This document shows, piece after piece, positions 22,042 to 51,735 of a stretch of DNA of 64,000 nt (positions are counted from its first letter, which is position 1; the number at the start of each line of letters is the position of its first letter). The DNA is from Saxidomus purpurata. Lineage: Eukaryota > Mollusca > Bivalvia > Venerida > Veneridae. The stretch spans positions 38,135,333 through 38,199,332 of the forward strand of contig JAFMSR010000003.1 in assembly GCA_022818135.1 (NCBI GenBank), given 5' to 3'. Below the pieces are notes generated by a model that was given only the letters and a program-made list of their open reading frames with translations, made no database searches and had not been told where the DNA came from. The position numbers and the translations under genes are program-made.

Positions 22042-22676
22042 TGACTTACCTGAATAACACTGACTCGATTGTATTAGTTATATTTGACCTGAAGAACGAC
22101 ATGGGATAGAAATTTACCAATACACCGGTATTACCCTCCAAGACTGTTACTAAAAATAGACTAAATGGTGTTTACGTTTGCGTATGTTTTACCTTGAAAT
22201 TCTTAACATGATCTGTCTTTTACATAAATTATCAATAAAAGGTATAGGACAGTAACAAATCAAATATATCAGGTGAATGGTCATAAATCTTTTCAGAATT
22301 TGTTTCTGAATTTTAAATACACCGGTAATACAACCCACCAGGATAATAAAAAGTCCTCAACGGGTCACTGAAACAGGTCCTCCTACGATACAACGCAAAG
22401 CTCCAAGAAAAGTGTATTTCTGACTGATTCAGACTGAGAGTTAATCTCAAAACAATAGGCTGACAGTTCAATTTCGTCAAAGTGTATGGAAATTTGAATG
22501 ATACGCGGGTGTTAACCTGTTTATTCGTCTGCTGCTGGCGTTTCATGTCAAGGTCAGTGTTCTGTTTGATTGACAACCGAACAATATTTGACCTGGCTCC
22601 GTGCTTTGATAATTGACGAAAACATACTCGGGATTTATCGAAAGTGGGCATTTAAACTAGGTTACTGCTTTATATA
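22042..22676. other. Intergenic, no gene supported
   Basis: Contains 'acaccggtattaccctcc' and 'acaccggtaatac' near 22120 and 22318. A 112-codon minus-strand ORF (22313-22651) has no recognisable features and is treated as chance. Confidence 0.4.
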
Positions 22677-22700
22677 TGTCACAGGGTGAGAAAAATGTGC

Positions 22701-22772
22701 AGCCAGACCGGGGCTCGAACCCGGGGCCTTTCGCTTACAGGGCGAATGCTCTACCGACTGAGCTACCGGGCC
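22701..22772 (-). tRNA. tRNA-like sequence (Thr-UGU-like) inside LTR 1
   Basis: A 72 nt cloverleaf fold. Acceptor GGCCCGG pairs with TCTGGCT (one mismatch plus wobbles), D stem GCTC/GAGC, anticodon stem TTCGC/GCGAA with loop CCTGTAA (anticodon TGT), T stem CCGGG/CCCGG with TTCGAGC. The A box TAGCTCAGTCGG fits the Pol III consensus exactly; the B box GGTTCGAGCCC has one mismatch. A T5 run follows at 22691-22695 and would terminate Pol III. Position 33 is C rather than the near-universal U, so it is probably a promoter module and not a working tRNA. Confidence 0.7.
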
Positions 22773-22954
22773 GCTTACACACATTCTCCCCAATTGTGAA
22801 CTAAGTCCGAACCGTGACATTCTCCCCCACCATATTGAAATTCGTCCTCGAATTTCGTACGGGTTAAGAGAACAAGGTAAACATGATCTCGAAGTATATA
22901 TCCAGTCACAGTCCCATGTTGGGCGCCAAATGTCACAGGGTGAGAAAAATGTGC

Positions 22955-23029
22955 AGCCAGACCGGGGCTCGAACCCGGGGCCTTAATTCGCTTACAGAGC
23001 GAATGCTCTACCGACTGAGCTATCCGGTC
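22955..23029 (-). tRNA. tRNA-like sequence inside middle LTR
   Basis: Same layout as in LTR 1 but diverged. The acceptor 5' strand is GACCGGA, the variable loop is three bases longer (75 nt total), and the anticodon loop is TCTGTAA. D and T arms, A and B boxes and the downstream T5 run are kept. Confidence 0.65.
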
Positions 23030-23219
23030 GCCTACACATTTCTCCCCTTTTTCATAATTAAGTCCGTAACCGTGACATACTTCCCCACTATGTTGAAATA
23101 CGTCCTCGAATTTCAGTGAGTACTATCAAATTAGCAATTACAGATGTCGGAGACAGATCTTGTAATGCCGTCACAGTCCCATGTTGGGCGCCAAATGTCA
23201 CAGGGTGAGAAAAATGTGC

Positions 23220-23291
23220 AGCCAGACCGGGGCTCGAACCCGGGGCCTTTCGCTTACAGGGCGAATGCTCTACCGACTGAGCTACCGGGCC
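23220..23291 (-). tRNA. tRNA-like sequence inside LTR 3
   Basis: Identical to the copy in LTR 1, including A box, B box and T5 terminator. Confidence 0.7.
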
Positions 23292-23338
23292 GCTTACACA
23301 CATTCTCCCCAATTGTGAACTAAGTCCGAACCGTGACA

Positions 23339-23831
23339 TATATATATGTAATTAATACAAACAGGGACATATACTATATATACTGTATATAGGTCCGTGA
23401 TACATATATGAATAATTTATTCATAAATAATGATGCTCAAGGCATGTGGTTGCTTCAGACATATGACCACAATTACAGGTTCAACATTATGTTAAACATG
23501 TGGCTGTTAATACGCTTTGAAACAGGTTGGTTAGTTTGTCCTACACATTGTACAACGTTAACATGAAAAAAGATATACTCAGTATAACGTTTCTAATTTT
23601 ACAATTGGTATCATATGACGTATTTATCATTCTTTTCTCCAGTTGCATTACAACTCTGAGAATAATATATATATATAATGTGTACTGTAAGGATGGTAGT
23701 GTTTTCGTTGACTTCCTGTTTGTCACCAAGAGTTTTGTGTATAAAAGAGGTTGTGGTTTCGTCACTCTTATTCAATAATTATCTAAGTCCCTGTAAAGGG
23801 TACGACAGTACAGGAAGATAGATCTATCTAA
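23339..23831. other. AT-rich intergenic segment
   Basis: Contains a run of 'tatata' and palindromic 'ggacatatactatatatact' near 23367. Overlapping ORFs on both strands at 23527-23778 have no protein-like composition. No gene is supported. Confidence 0.4.
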
Positions 23832-23898
23832 GATGGATGGATGGATGGATGGATGGATGGATATCGATCGATCGATCGATCGATCGATCGATAGATAG
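23832..23898. repeat. Microsatellites (GATG)n then (ATCG)n
   Basis: About eight GATG units (23832-23862) run into about seven ATCG units (23863-23892) and two ATAG units. They abut the 3' end of the minus-strand LINE, so they may be its 3' tail repeat. Confidence 0.85.
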
Positions 23899-24163
23899 GT
23901 TAAGGGAGTATTAGTGTCAAATTTTATTCAGAAAATGACAAAAATAACATACTAATCAAACTATACATAAACAAAAAAATATACATTCAAAATATAAAAT
24001 TTTGTTATCTACATCTACATAATACTCCGAGACAATCAATACTGATTATGATACGGAGGCGCAGGTCGTGTGACAGTTGTTAAAAGTGAGATACATCTCA
24101 CGAAGTGCAATGTTAAAAGAATAAAAAGTCTACAGTGCTAAGATTAAAAACAAGAGAGAAAGC

Positions 24164-26008
24164 TTAATTTAAGTGTATAGTGGCCAGCCGCTCAGCAAAT
24201 AGACTAAGGCTGGGGCTGGACTGTACATGGCTTGGGAGGGTGTTCCAGAGGCGAATTGTTCTAGGAAAAAAGGAATTTAAGTGATATTGTGTACGTGACT
24301 GTGGAATTAGGTAGTTCAGGTTCCTGGTAGGGGTGAGGTGCTGGTGGTCTACAAGGACTAGATTGTTTTTGATTTTATATAAAACAAGAAGGGAGGTGTG
24401 TAGACGACGTTGTTCTAAGGTTTGCCAATTTAAGGTGTTAATCATTTGGGAAACACTGCTTGTATAGTCATAGTTATTACAGACATAGCGTGCAGCTGAT
24501 CTATTTATCATTTCAATTTTGCTAGTAAGGGACTTTTGCCATGGATGCCAAACAGTTGAACAATATTAAGTTGGGGGCGGACATAGGTGTTATAAGCCTT
24601 TATTTTGATTTCCTTATTGTTTGTTTTGACATTTCTTCTGATGAAGCGGAGAGTGTTTTTTGCTTTAGATGTTACATTATTTATATGGGCTGACCAATTC
24701 AGATCTTTAGAGATGGTTACCCCAAGATACTTAGCGGCATCGGTGCTTTTTAATTCAGTGCCATGCAGAATGTATGGGAAGATGGTAGGGTTCCTTTTTC
24801 TAGTTATCCGCAACACCTCACACTTATCAGGGTTGAATTCCGTTGACCATAGTTTTTCCCACTATTCAAGAGCAACCAGGTCACTTTGTAGGATTTGGGA
24901 GTCTGATGAAGATTTGACTGTCAGATATACAATGGTATCATCTGCAAACAGTCGGGCTTTGCTTTTTATTGTGTCGGGAATATCATTTATGTAAGAGAGG
25001 AAGAGGCAAGGGCCGAGGACAGAGCCTTGGGGGACCCCAGATAGGACAGGTAGGGTGTCTGAAGTGCAGCCATCTACTACAACTCTTTGGGTGCGGTCCT
25101 TTAAAAATGACTTAATCCACTGTGATGCCATTGGGTGGACTCCCAGCTGTTCGAGTTTGTAAGTAAGTTTATTGTGATCAACCTTGTCAAATGCCTTACT
25201 AAAATCCATAACAATTACATCTGTTTGTTGACCATTTTCAAGGTTGTCAAAGACCTCTTGCGTGAAACTGATGAGTTGGCATTCCCTGTTTGATATTATT
25301 TTTGTTTTTTTGCGTTTCACAGCTATGCTTAGATCGAAAGCCATGCTGGTACTGGCTTAGTAGGTCATTATTATCAAAGTGTGTCATGATATTTGAGACC
25401 AAGATGTGCTCCATGAGTTTGGAGGCTATGCAGGTTAGAGAGATTGGCCTGTAGTTACTGGCCTTGGACTTAGGACCTTTCTTATATACGGGAGCGACGA
25501 CTGCACTTTTCCAATCTGAGGGGACACTACCTGTTTCTAGGGATAGATTGAAAATCTTAGTAAGGATAGGTGCGATTTCGTGGTGGAGCTCTTTAAGTAC
25601 TTTGGGTGATATTTCATCAGGGCCACATGCTTTATTTGGGTTAAGCCCAAGTAGTAATTTGTCAACAACTTCCACAGATATTGAGATCTCTGGCATCTTA
25701 GGTGTTGATGTGGGGCAAGCAATTTTCTTACACAGCTGTTTAAGACCGAGTGGTTGAGGTTTGGAGAATACCGATTCAAATTGCTTGTTCAAAATATTTG
25801 CTTTGTCCACAGGGTCAGTGTAAGTGAGACCCTTGTCCTTCAGAGGCGCTACACCACAGTTTTCTGTTTTATTATGCTTTATGTATGAATAAAACTTTTT
25901 GTTTCCTAACCTGGAGTCGCCATCAAAAATGACAGATTCCAAATATGACCAGTAAGCAAGTCTAATTTGCTTCTGAATATTATACTCAAGGGCCTTGAAT
26001 GATTTTGT
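24164..26008 (-). pseudogene. LINE reverse transcriptase, broken
   Basis: Fragments in order: linker with YWSYLESVIFDGDSRLGNK, RT fingers with VVAPVYKKGPKSKASNYRPI and the HGFRSKHSCET motif, palm with DFSKAFDKVDHNKL, SGVPQGSVLGP and the catalytic FADD box, then YLGVTISKDLNW and the C-terminal LWNTLPSHVQ typical of jockey/CR1 elements; stop at 24164. Defects: a 32 bp insertion at about 25278-25309 shifts the frame within the HSCETQLISF region, an in-frame TAG follows the palm (about 24859), and a single-base loss near 24560 shifts the frame again. It is non-functional. Confidence 0.9.
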
Positions 26009-27033
26009 TTGGTATACATTTCTCAGTTAATTCGGTTTGCCAGAGCGTGTAGTTATGTTGAGGATTTCAATGAACGTAATCAATATATTACAAATAAACT
26101 TCTTCAACAGGGCTACCGTTATTACAAATTGCGTAAATATTTTGCTAAATTTTACTATCGTAATTCTGATTTGGTTTTGAAATTCAATAGTAATCTAAAG
26201 ACTCTTCTGTGAGAAGGTATTTCAAAACCCGATTTTTATGGGGATGTGTTTTACAAACTTCGTAAGATTTTGGGTCATGGCAATTTTCCAACTGTATTTG
26301 CTAAAATTATAAAACGTTTTGTTAAAAGAGGTTACGACCCAACTGTTTTGAGACACACCGCATGTTTGGTGTTCAACCCGTTTACAGTTGGACGCTACAT
26401 GCCTCTTTGATTGTGTCTGACGGAAGAGGGGAGGACTCTGTGATGGGCAGTTTTTAAATCCCACTGGGACGAAACTGTTTTGATTTCTGTCCTCTGGCCT
26501 GTTTCGTCGGGCCCTTAAGGGTGTTTCTCTCTGGTGCTCTGCCTTCTGCAAAGGCATTGAGTACATACGTTTTTTGGTTCTCAAGGTTTGCTTTTTATAT
26601 ATTTATACACGAGCATTTTTGTGTTTTACATACCATGCCTTTTGTTTCCATTGCGTGTGTTAGAGATTCACCTAGCAGGGATTACTTTTATTTACACTGT
26701 CCTGTGACTTTGGAACATGGTGGGGGTAAGAGTGAGGTTGGGTGCGCACCATAAACCGGTTTAAGCTCCCCAGTGGGTTTTTTGCCACTGACCGTTCAAA
26801 GGCGGTTCCCCCACTGTGTTCCTTTAATTGTTCGTTTTGTCCCCGTGTGTTTGCTTTGTATGCTAGTTTGTGTTGGTAGTGTATATGTGTGGTACATGAT
26901 TGTACATTGTCGTGTGTGCGTGTGTGCGTGTGTGTGTGTAGTGTTTACACTTAGGTGCCATGGGTGCCCAATGTGTTGGGTTCGATGGGCTGCGTCGTTT
27001 TGGTACGTGGCATTCCCTGTTTGATTTTATTTT
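26009..27033 (+). mobile_element. 5'-truncated second retroelement nested in the LINE, opposite orientation
   Basis: Starts in a coding tail on the plus strand (VYISQLIRFARACS..., FNERNQYITNKLLQQGYRYY) that I recognise as a C-terminal segment following the RT of a retroelement family common in marine invertebrate genomes. A stop after KTLL and a shifted continuation (PDFYGDVFYKLRK, CLVFNPFTVGRYM) end near 26410. The 3' part (26410-27033) is non-coding with a (GT)n run at 26914-26940. The LINE endonuclease and RT reading resume on either side, with similar 'tgattttgtttgg'/'tgattttatttttg' junctions that could be target duplication. Exact ends are approximate. Confidence 0.7.
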
Positions 27034-27722
27034 TGTTTTTAGGTGTGGGTTCTGTTTAGATCTCTTAAGTTTTGTGTACATTTTGTCACGCTTACGTATT
27101 TGCCTTAGGATTGTTGGGGTTAACCAAGGGAGATCAATTCGTGACTTAGTTAGCTTAGTTGGAATGTGTAAAGAGCTAAGACGGTGAAGTTCTTCTTTGA
27201 ACACATTCCAAGCTGATGTAGGGTTTGGATAGACAGAGTTTCCAAATTTAGTTCCAAACTCTGAGAGGTCCCGCTTAAAGTTGACCCAGTTTGCTTTACT
27301 ATATCTCTTAAGTAACCTTTTGGGCTGGAGGGGTCTGCCTATTTTTATGTCTAATTCATGGAAAACTATATCATGGTCGGAGGTGCCTAGACTTGGGAGA
27401 GTTTTAGTGTTGTGGACTAAAACAGGGGAGTTTGTCAGAAAGAGGTCTAGGATATGCTCGTTCCTGGTTGGGATATTAACCATTTGTTGCAAATTGAGGA
27501 GGTTTATTCTATTAAGGAAGCCTTCATACAGTTCTTTGAACTTGCATTTGGACTTCAAGGACTCAAATGACCAATCTATGTCTGAGAGATTGAAGTCACC
27601 TAATAACCATATAATGCCATTTTTGGTATTTTGGATAAGGACAACCATAACTCTGAAAGGGATTCTTCATCATTTTCATGGGGTTTGTAATAGGTACCTA
27701 CATAGATATCGGTACCTACATA
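27034..27722 (-). pseudogene. LINE endonuclease fragment
   Basis: Minus-strand apurinic-endonuclease-like segment: DIYVGTYYKPHENDE (shifted frame), IIWLLGDFNLSDIDW with the GDFN motif, later SLGTSDHDIVF with the SDH motif, then a linker ending KLKRSKQNPHLKTK where the foreign element interrupts. The catalytic N-terminal residues are missing through 5' truncation. Confidence 0.85.
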
Positions 27723-27727
27723 GATAT

Positions 27728-27781
27728 CCTGATAATACAAGAAAACAGGATATTGCATAGCCCAACTCATTGTGCGCCTGG
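27728..27781 (+). repeat. Left arm of inverted repeat flanking ZC4H2 exon 1
   Basis: Begins cctgataatacaagaaaaca and continues 'atattgcatagcccaactca'. It matches the reverse complement of 28485-28540 over about 54 bp with a few indels. It abuts the truncated 5' end of the LINE. Confidence 0.9.
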
Positions 27782-27824
27782 GTATTATTACTCCCCTAAT
27801 TTTCTAATAGGGACCTAACTCTAT

Positions 27825-27860
27825 GCAGGGTCAGTATATTACGTAATATACGTACCCTGC
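27825..27860. repeat. 36 bp palindrome upstream of ZC4H2
   Basis: Arms 27825-27842 and 27843-27860 (gcagggtcagtatattac and its near reverse complement) leave no loop. Two adjacent mismatches lie in the middle of each arm. It lies about 165 bp before the ZC4H2 ATG and could be promoter-proximal structure or an insertion scar. Confidence 0.7.
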
Positions 27861-28022
27861 TCTATGTAATGGGTCTTTTTGATCCTTAAATAAATCTTTT
27901 AACATAATATACAAAAAAAAAATTTCATCAAATGATTGACCATTTATCACGGTGTAGAATCAAGCATAGCTAGTTTACATATTCGGATTCCTTTGTAGTT
28001 AATGATTGATCACAAGTAAACA

Positions 28023-33045
<5,023 letters not shown>

Positions 33046-34215
33046 TACAGAAATAAGAATAAACAGTCTAATAAATGCAAGATTGAGAAGTGCCAAGAAG
33101 TTTGACCAAAGATTTCTTCACAGCATTATTTAATTAATTTATGGTTGTTACAGAATAGAATGTTAGAGAAAGAAAAGTATAACACCAATAGAGGAGCTGC
33201 TGTTGTACATGTATGACTGTCGTAAAGTATTATCAGAGTACTTAACGTATACAATGTAGTTAGATTATGAATGTTTAAATGAAACTGTTCTTGTATGGCA
33301 ATTTAGGTACTTTTCAGACTTTGTATATTTGCAAACCAAAAGTAACCAGAATGAGATAGATATTACGTATATTTTGGTGTTAGATCTTTTATCTTGACAT
33401 AAAATTTCTTTGGTAATATGACATTTACAAGACTGGTATGTTATTAAAGATGTACATTAGCTTACCATGACAATGATCTTGACATAATTTCAATGGCAGT
33501 ACTCGGGTGCAGCTGCAGTTTATTTAGAAAATTTTCAAAACATTTCAATTCAGAGAATTTGTGCTCGTAACCTTATTTGTTTTTACTGAGAGTCCATATT
33601 TGAAAGTGGTTATAAAAGCTAACTTACTTTGTAAGAAGTAATATGCACTTTCTCAGCTGTGGTTTATATCACTCTCTGAATGTTAAGTAATCGTAAATGT
33701 TTTCACACATCTTGTTATCTTTGCATGTGTAGTTGTCATCTGTTTCAAACTATTGGTAAATTATACTTGCAAACTGACATGAAGCAAATACATGTACAAG
33801 CAATGTATGAAACCATTTTTGAAATGATTAGATGGTTTTATGAGAAACATACATGCATTTAGTATATTTACATGTAATTATTTTGGTCCTCTTAAAGTTG
33901 GTGTTGTGAAGTATTGTCCTCATATTGTTTTAACCTATTTTTAGGGACACTGCTGACCATTCATGTAACAAATAGTTACAACTATCTCAAAAGGCAGCGC
34001 ATCCAACAAACTTACGCAATGTTTACTGTTTTTTTTATTTTAGATTTCATTTTGTAGGGGAGAGTTGTTGTTTTCTACATTCCATTGTCTTCCAGGTGCT
34101 ATGATTTTATAATTTGTGTTCAAGTTTTAATGAAAATTGTTTATTTGACTAAATTGTGTATGTGATAGGCAAACTGCTTTGTCTCCTTTTAGAATGTTAC
34201 ACTGAAATAAATTAT
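33046..34215 (+). other. ZC4H2 3' UTR (inferred) with polyadenylation signal
   Basis: No exon, repeat or ORF of note follows the stop. An AATAAA at 34206-34211, followed by a 'tgctttctctggtt' U/G-rich stretch, is a reasonable polyadenylation signal. The exact 3' end cannot be fixed from sequence alone. Confidence 0.45.
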
Positions 34216-36804
34216 TTGACAGGTGCTTTCTCTGGTTAGGAATGATCTTAATTTACTTCATAGTTGTTTGGATTGTTGGTTATCCATTTATCCATTGAAA
34301 TATGTTCTCTCTCTAGAATAAGGCACATGGCTTAAACATTTTTGACGAAATTGAGGCAGACTGTGTAATAACAAGATCTGGGATAAATTTTGCTATTGGC
34401 TGGATCAGACTAGTGTGTTTTGAGTTATTTTGTCCATGATTTTACAATATTGCTTAATTGGTTAATGTTTACTCTCCAATGGAGACATGTCTTTAGATAA
34501 GCAATAATGAACAAACCAAGATAAAATGTATATGACCACATGGTCTCTGACAAGTTTAATTATGGTCTAGGTCAGACTTGTATATGTACAGATTTGTTTT
34601 TCCCTGAATAACAAAAATGCCACATTTGATTCTGCTTGAACCGTGGAATACGCATCAATAGTTTAAGCTTTCAATAGCTATCTAAGCAAAACTTGAAGAT
34701 AAATAAAACTTGAATAGAATACTTATGATAACAATATCACTTACAAGTGTAGCTATTGACTGAATCAAAATACATGTACAATGTAGTATGCTTGATTTTT
34801 GCTACACAGTAAACATTTACATTTACGCTTTTCACTTTAGTTGCCATGTTTCTTGGCCAGTCATACATGTACTCGAACCTTAATTGGATGTATATGGCCA
34901 TGTGAAAACGGATGCTTTATCTGATCAGTATAAGTATACAAAGTTACTTGCCTGTGATTTTAAATACACTGTTGTATTCCACTTTGCATATACTCTTGTG
35001 ACTAAGTTAACTTTATATTACCATGTTGGCTCTTTTATTTATGGTTTGTGCAATTGACAGGAAATATACATCTTAAACATGAAATATTTCAATCTAGATA
35101 TACATTGTACTAGTGAACAAAATTGAAAAAGCTGTAGTAACTCGTACATGTTTCTGGGTACACGTGTAAATCTTTTTTTGCACATCAAACATAGTCTATG
35201 CAGCTACCAAGCAGGAAATGTTAATGATTAAATTTGTTTCAGGGTCCATGTACCTTTTAATCTTTTAAATTTATGTTTTTGAAGAATTTTTCTGCTTTTC
35301 AGTTTTTCCCCCTTTTCTCAGCTGTATAAGTGTTTTAAACCGTTACTAAAGAATTGATGATAATGGTTTAATAGAATATGATGTCCAAGAATGGTTAATC
35401 TTAAGTTGTAAGAACTTGTTTCGCAATCGAGAATAAATAAATTAGTGTATATAAAAAAAATTGTCTGTTTCTTATGTAGGATAGGGTTTTAGTACTGGTC
35501 CTACGCAGGAATGATGGTAAGGTAAACTGCCTGCATATAAAAACAACTGAAGTATGGTTTAAATGGGTGTTAAAACATGACAAGAGTACAGGGTAATGAT
35601 TGTAAACAGACATCAGTCAAAGTTTATGTTGTGTCAATTGTAAGTTCGCCATTCATATAAATCACATGCAAGTTTCAAGTATTCTTCACCTTTCTGTAAG
35701 TGACAGTGTGTCTACAAAAAAACTAAGAAGGCCAATCATTCATTTTGTTACAAGGAAGTTGTAATGAAAATTTATATTAGTGTTCAAAACATGTATGTTT
35801 AGATATTTTTTATGAATGAATAGATTTTATAGAAACATATTGTTTTGTCATTGTCGGCCCTTATATTTTCCGATGTCTGTATGACCCATGTCGGAAGTAG
35901 AGCTATTCACGCGCACTGAACCATTGAGCCCTTTGACAAGGGTCTGGATAAATGCTCAGACCAACAAACTTACGCAGCATCGCAAAAAAGTAATATAACC
36001 ATTTCTGCTATGTTTGTAATTTAGGGCATTAAAGCATCGTCAGAACCCTCGGGGTCATATCCTGGGTTATCGAGGATGGGCATAAAGAGAAATAGAACAA
36101 ACACCAGTTACTGTTATAAATATATTTGCATGGAATCCAATTTCAGTTAAAAACATCAACAGGGATAACAACATGTCAGTGTGCACTTAAAACAACTCTT
36201 AACAAACAAAATTACACTCGTAGTACCATATAAAACATGATGCTAAAGTACAGGTTTTGTGCAAAACCAGTTTGTTAAGAAGATATTATGGATCCAGATG
36301 AGGCTGTCTTGATGCAAACTCTGATCTCAACCCATAAATGTCACAAGGTCGAGCCTGGTTATCATACAACCGTGCCCATGACTATGCGTTTACAGGTAAC
36401 ACATAGTAAATAAAAACTATCTTTGAATTTATATTCATTATCAAACTGTATGAAATTTCAAGAACTAGAAAAGTAATTGTAATTGTATACATGTATATCA
36501 AAATGTATCCCTTAAAGGTTTAGAATTAACCCTTTTATGCGGAGCCTATATGATGTAATATAACAGAGACTTTGGAATTCATAAATCTTATTGTATTTTC
36601 TTTACTGTTCAAGAAGTAGATGTTCAGGAATCAAATTACATGATTAAAACACGTTCCAAAATGTTCACTTGCGTATGGCTGTTTATGTAATTTGGGGTTA
36701 TTAAACATACCGGACACTTTTTTAAGTATACATGTGTTTGGTGACTGATTTGTTAAGATAAAATGAAAGGTAAAATTTGAACTGGAGGGTTTTACATTTT
36801 GTCG
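34216..36804. other. Intergenic between convergent ZC4H2 and HUNK
   Basis: AT-rich, non-coding. It includes the 3' UTR of the minus-strand HUNK at its right side. I see no repeat family shared with the rest of the window and no RNA gene. Confidence 0.4.
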
Positions 36805-51681
<14,877 letters not shown>

Positions 51682-51735
51682 TTTGTAGAGAAAATATACA
51701 GATGAGATTCACATTCGGTTAGGACAGCTCTGGTC

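Larger units (their letters stand above)
22677..23338 (-). mobile_element. Miniature LTR retrotransposon (TRIM-type) dimer, LTR-int-LTR-int-LTR, with tRNA gene in each LTR
   Basis: Three LTRs, each TG...CA with TGTCAC/GTGACA ends, lie at 22677-22819 (143 bp), 22931-23077 (147 bp) and 23196-23338 (143 bp). Internal domains are 22820-22930 and 23078-23195. Read on the minus strand, each internal domain begins two bases after the LTR with TGGCGCCCAACATGGGACTG, the form of a lysine-tRNA primer-binding site. Each ends with a polypurine tract directly abutting the next LTR (GGTGGGGGAGAA and GTGGGGAAG). No gag or pol is present. The outer LTRs are identical; the middle one differs at many sites. Flanks are TATATA on both sides, compatible with a 4-6 bp target duplication but low-complexity. 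Confidence 0.85.
23899..27727 (-). mobile_element. 5'-truncated CR1/jockey-like LINE, disabled and interrupted
   Basis: A minus-strand non-LTR retrotransposon remnant. An endonuclease fragment (27034-27722) is followed, after an inserted foreign retroelement (about 26009-27033), by the reverse transcriptase and C-terminal region (24164-26008) and a short 3' UTR ending in microsatellites. The 5' end stops at about 27727, directly against the inverted-repeat arm near ZC4H2, so the N-terminal endonuclease and any ORF1 are missing. At its 5' edge an 18 bp unit (ggtacctacatagatatc) is tandemly doubled. Confidence 0.9.

Noticed and set aside
22313..22651. 112-codon minus-strand ORF
   Set aside because: No recognisable domain, no splice context, repeat-rich neighbourhood.
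22701..23291. Three ordinary nuclear tRNA genes
   Set aside because: Each lies inside an LTR bounded by TG..CA with PBS and polypurine tract, and position 33 is not U; they are treated as parts of a mobile element.
23088..23339. Minus-strand ORF containing AQSVEHSPCKRKAPGSS
   Set aside because: This is a translation of the LTR and its tRNA-like segment, a well-known spurious protein pattern.
24605..24994. 129-codon plus-strand ORF
   Set aside because: Antisense shadow of the LINE reverse transcriptase.
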